NCBI GenBank assembly: GCA_001414345.1
Contig: LLCB01000704.1
Span: 1-11,833, forward strand
Reading direction: 5' to 3'
From: Hymenoscyphus infarciens
Taxonomy: Eukaryota; Ascomycota; Leotiomycetes; Helotiales; Helotiaceae
Length of the DNA stretch: 11,833 bases
Part shown: positions 8,720 to 11,833 of the stretch, in pieces
How positions within the stretch are numbered: the first letter of the stretch is position 1
Layout of the letters: each line of letters starts with the position of its first letter
Position numbers and translations under genes: made by a program
Notes under the pieces: model-generated
Seen by the model: only the letters and a program-made list of their open reading frames with translations
Database searches by the model: none
Told to the model about the DNA's origin: nothing

Positions 8720-10230
8720 CTCCTAAATCTCTCTCTCTAGTATAGATTTATTAACTATAGTATACTCTTATAATAGTATATATAATTTATAAGACTAGTT
8801 TAGTCTAAGCTCTTAAATTTCTATATAGCTTTCTTTACCGATTTATAAACTTAAAACTTATATAGACATCTATCCTAGTTAAGCGAGTTATCTTAGTTAG
8901 ATATTCCTTATTCTTAGAGTAAGGTTTAATTAAGGTCTAGAATAAAATATTTACTCTTAAGTAGAATATTAGGCCTTTACTACCTCTTCTCTTTCTTTCT
9001 CTTATACTAAAAGTTACTATTAATATAAATATTATATAGCTAAGTTACTCCTCTCTCTTTAAAGATAAGTTAATAAAAATAAGCTAGGTAGATATTATTA
9101 AGTAATACCTCCTTTATCTAAGTATAGCTAAGAGGTACTTAGGTTATATTATTAATAAGATCTTTATTAAGTAGATTCTTATAGAGTTTTAAGACTTTTA
9201 ACTAATAGAAGTAGATATACTCCTATAGCTTTTTTAGTACTAGAATATAATATAATCCGATTTTAATATAGAGATCTTTAAAGCTATATATAAAGGTATA
9301 TTTTAAAATAGATCTTCTAATAAATATATAATTAAAAAGGTCTAATAGATTAAGATAGAATCCTAACTAAGGATTAAGAGGAGTAAATAAGAAAAAGCCC
9401 TCTTTAATTATTAAAGCCCTCTTAGACTATTTATAAGAGTAGTAATAAATAGTTCTTTAGAGTATACTATTTATATAATATTAGAATTAAAGGATAAAGA
9501 TATTAGTCTACTTACCTTAGTTACTTATATAAAGTATATTAAAGCTTTTCTAGTTATATAAATATTATAAATACTTAGTAGTACTCTTAAAGAGTAATTA
9601 AGAGAAATAGAGAAGTACTTATTCCTAATTTTTAATCCTTACTATATAGTTTATAATATTATTTATAAGAGGTGCTAAAGTAGGTTTAAGAATATCATTA
9701 TCTTCTAACATATTTATAAAGTCCTCCTATTCCCTATATATATTATCTATATTATCTCTATTACTCTAAGTAGTAGAGGAATCAGAATTACTATAGTATA
9801 TACTACAACGTTCTAGCTATAGAGTAGTTTATAGAGAATATACTACTAAGGTTTAATAGAACTATTTACTAGTTATTATCTAAAGCTATTTAATATAGTA
9901 GCCTAGTTTAATAGAATAAGATCTAACATTTTAATAGCTATACTAACGTCCTATTATAGTTATAATAACTTATAAATAAAAAATACTTTATAAATAATAC
10001 TAAAATAATATAGATAAAAGATACTTAAAAAGTAGCTTAAAGAGAAAGGTAGTAGTAGGATATAACGTATAGAGTAATTAGTTTAACCTAAGAAATAAAA
10101 GGTTTAGAATATAGAAATTAGTAATTACTTTATAGTATATTAGACTATTAAGAGAATAGATGTTAATAACGTATAACGTCATAATTAGAAACTCGTTATA
10201 ATAATAACTATTATAAGTTATATAATAAGT
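8720..10230 (+). pseudogene. Long decayed coding relic, possibly a hAT-type transposase
   Basis: One plus-strand frame stays in phase for about 500 codons, broken only by TAA and TAG. Between about 9260 and 9930 only about 6% of codons are stops, clearly below background and close to normal Gln plus Trp content, so this is the best supported coding relic by openness. At 9133-9156 it reads RYLGYIIN; TAC from TGC and TAT from CAT by RIP would give R-C-L-G-H-I-I-N, which matches the RC.GHIIN box of fungal hAT (Ac/Restless-like) transposases. Downstream, a KYL..IFNPYY segment at about 9616-9651 is where hAT proteins carry a Y-rich segment ending in LDPR/NP. The WTSPN and DNA.NNDT boxes expected upstream and the C-terminal dimerisation motif were not found. 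Tail residues (KKQLKEKGSS-like, Lys/Gln-rich) end about 50 bp before the satellite. Function is inference; the frame itself is firmer. Confidence 0.4.
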
Positions 10231-10320
10231 TATAAAGGTCAATAACTAAAAATAGAAGTATAAATAGAATAACTATTAAGATAGTTTAACTACTTAAAAC
10301 AGAAGTTCTTACTAAATAAT

Positions 10321-10584
10321 CTAGTTTAAGTAGTATAACTACTTAAACTAGAAGTTATTTTTAAAAGAAGCTAGTTTAAGTAGTATAACTACTTATACTA
10401 AATTTCTATTTTAAAAGAACCTAGTTTAAGTAGTATAACTACTTAGAATAGAAGTTATTTCTAAAAGAACCTTGTTTAAGTAGTATAACTACTTAAACTA
10501 GACTTTCTTACTTAAAGAACCTTGTTTAAGTAGTATAACTACTTAAACTAGAAGTTATTTCTAAAAGAACCTAGTTTAAGTAGT
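10321..10584. repeat. Higher-order repeat block A, copy 1
   Basis: This five-unit block recurs at 10962-11225 (offset 641 bp) with two differences in 264 bp. One of them is G at 10474 against A at 11115 within CTTG/CTTA, a TpG-to-TpA change of RIP type. The other is G at 10324 against C at 10965. Confidence 0.9.
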
Positions 10585-10993
10585 ATAAATATAGAGATTC
10601 TTTCTAAAATAACCTAGTTTAAGTAGTATAACTACTTAAAATAGAGATTCTTCTTAAAGGAATCTAGTTTAAGTAGTATAACTACTTAAACTAGACTTTC
10701 TTACTAAAAGAACTTAGTTTAAGTAGTATAACTACTTATAATAAAAGTTCTTTCTAAAAAAAAGTAGTTTAAGTAGTATAACTACTTAAACTAGACTAAT
10801 ATTTCAAAAAAAGCTAGTTTAAGTAGTATAGCTACTTAAACTAGACTTCTATTCTAAAATAACTACTTTAAGTAGTATAACTACTTATAATAGAATTTTA
10901 TCTAAAAGAACCTAGTTTAAGTAGTATAACTACTTAAAATAGAGATTCTTTCTAAAAGAATCTACTTTAAGTAGTATAACTACTTAAACTAGA
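10571..10993. repeat. Higher-order repeat block B, copy 1
   Basis: Eight units plus the start of the next. It includes the 43 bp unit at 10571, where the right palindrome arm is lost, and a unit with GC in the centre (AGTATAGCT) at 10814. The whole 423 bp is identical to 11411-11833. Confidence 0.93.
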
Positions 10994-11225
10994 AGTTATT
11001 TTTAAAAGAAGCTAGTTTAAGTAGTATAACTACTTATACTAAATTTCTATTTTAAAAGAACCTAGTTTAAGTAGTATAACTACTTAGAATAGAAGTTATT
11101 TCTAAAAGAACCTTATTTAAGTAGTATAACTACTTAAACTAGACTTTCTTACTTAAAGAACCTTGTTTAAGTAGTATAACTACTTAAACTAGAAGTTATT
11201 TCTAAAAGAACCTAGTTTAAGTAGT
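10962..11225. repeat. Higher-order repeat block A, copy 2
   Basis: Second copy of the block at 10321-10584. It is followed by four extra units (11212, 11261, 11311, 11361) absent from the first higher-order copy. Three of them resemble block A units, so they look like an internal partial duplication. The unit at 11212 has its palindrome centre as TAT instead of ATA, i.e. the complementary orientation. Confidence 0.9.
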
Positions 11226-11410
11226 TATACTACTTAAACTAGAGTTCTATTCTTAGATATCTAGTTTAAGTAGTATAACTACTTAAACTAGAAGTTATTT
11301 TTAAAGAAAGCTAATTTAAGTAGTATAACTACTTATACTAAATTTCTATTTTAAAAGAACCTAGTTTAAGTAGTATAACTACTTAAACTAGGCTTTCTTA
11401 CTTAAATAAC

Positions 11411-11833
11411 CTAGTTTAAGTAGTATAAATATAGAGATTCTTTCTAAAATAACCTAGTTTAAGTAGTATAACTACTTAAAATAGAGATTCTTCTTAAAGG
11501 AATCTAGTTTAAGTAGTATAACTACTTAAACTAGACTTTCTTACTAAAAGAACTTAGTTTAAGTAGTATAACTACTTATAATAAAAGTTCTTTCTAAAAA
11601 AAAGTAGTTTAAGTAGTATAACTACTTAAACTAGACTAATATTTCAAAAAAAGCTAGTTTAAGTAGTATAGCTACTTAAACTAGACTTCTATTCTAAAAT
11701 AACTACTTTAAGTAGTATAACTACTTATAATAGAATTTTATCTAAAAGAACCTAGTTTAAGTAGTATAACTACTTAAAATAGAGATTCTTTCTAAAAGAA
11801 TCTACTTTAAGTAGTATAACTACTTAAACTAGA
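11411..11833. repeat. Higher-order repeat block B, copy 2
   Basis: Base-for-base identical to 10571-10993 at an offset of 840 bp, including the 43 bp truncated unit and all spacer variants. The identity runs to the window edge, so the true length is unknown. Confidence 0.93.

Larger units (their letters stand above)
1..11833. other. RIP-saturated AT-rich heterochromatic DNA
   Basis: CpA and TpG are almost absent on both strands across the window, while TpA is strongly over-represented and CpT, CpC and ApG remain frequent. This is the signature of repeat-induced point mutation, a premeiotic process of filamentous ascomycetes that converts CpA to TpA in duplicated DNA. Symmetric loss of CA and TG means both strands were targeted. 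ATG occurs about a dozen times and TGA about four times, whereas TAA and TAG are everywhere, so no functional open reading frame of ordinary length survives. Counts are by eye and approximate. A genome that is AT-rich for another reason would not lose CpA so selectively while keeping CpT. Confidence 0.9.
10283..11833. repeat. Palindromic satellite, about 50 bp units, 30 full copies
   Basis: Units start at 10321, 10371, 10421, 10471, 10521, 10571, 10614, 10664, 10714, 10764, 10814, 10863, 10912, 10962, 11012, 11062, 11112, 11162, 11212, 11261, 11311, 11361, 11411, 11454, 11504, 11554, 11604, 11654, 11703, 11752 and 11802, the last cut by the window edge. A partial unit precedes at 10283. Spacing is 50 bp, sometimes 49, twice 43. 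The core is an inverted repeat: left arm CTAGTTTAAGTAGT, a 3 nt centre ATA, and right arm ACTACTTAAACTAG, 31 bp in all. The remaining 19 bp is a variable A- and T-rich spacer. The left arm and centre are better conserved than the right arm. The array continues beyond the window. It has no coding capacity. Confidence 0.97.

Noticed and set aside
10283..11833. Palindromic array as a CRISPR array
   Set aside because: The 31 bp palindrome with 19 bp spacers superficially fits, but the spacers recur in a higher-order pattern, the composition is fungal RIP-type, and no cas-like genes are present.
1..11833. A mitochondrial, apicomplexan or dinoflagellate origin for the AT richness
   Set aside because: Those genomes are AT-rich without specific loss of CpA/TpG and keep open reading frames; here the loss is context-specific and all frames are broken.

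Overview
This window looks like constitutive heterochromatin from a filamentous ascomycete (Pezizomycotina) that has been almost completely mutated by repeat-induced point mutation (RIP). By eye, CpA and TpG are nearly gone from both strands (about 40 CA and 35 TG in 11.8 kb, where several hundred of each would be expected from base composition). TpA is everywhere, while CpT and ApG remain common. ATG occurs only about a dozen times and TGA about four times, so no intact gene is possible on either strand. Every former reading frame is broken by TAA and TAG, as expected from CAA, CAG and TGG codons. The species cannot be named from this sequence.

Layout: 1-2000 is AT-rich debris with one imperfect inverted repeat and only weak coding traces. 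2026-2990 (+) holds a readable but unidentified relic frame. 3325-3932 is a 46-50 bp minisatellite near 50% GC that stands out from its surroundings. 4560-5480 (-) is the clearest element: a Copia-like LTR retrotransposon fragment with a gag-like region, a CCHC-like zinc knuckle and, 26 codons later, a RIP-altered aspartic protease motif. 5519-6625 (+) is an unidentified relic frame containing an in-frame six-codon repeat. 6600-7025 is T-rich spacer. 7026-7890 (-) and 8720-10230 (+) are further relic frames, with weak resemblance to a pogo/Fot1-type and a hAT-type transposase respectively. From 10283 to the window edge there is a satellite of about 50 bp units, each centred on a 31 bp near-perfect palindrome and organised into higher-order repeats.

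The genes do not work together: this is a graveyard of transposons next to a structured satellite array. The satellite is the most interesting part. Its units have almost no CpA or TpG left, so RIP has little to act on. Two 423 bp blocks 840 bp apart are identical, which points to duplication or homogenisation after the mutation phase. All relic frames were read by eye, tolerating TAA/TAG stops. In such TA-rich DNA a random frame also has about 10% stops, so most coding calls are tentative. No tRNA, rRNA, promoter, CRISPR, origin or telomere repeat was recognised.
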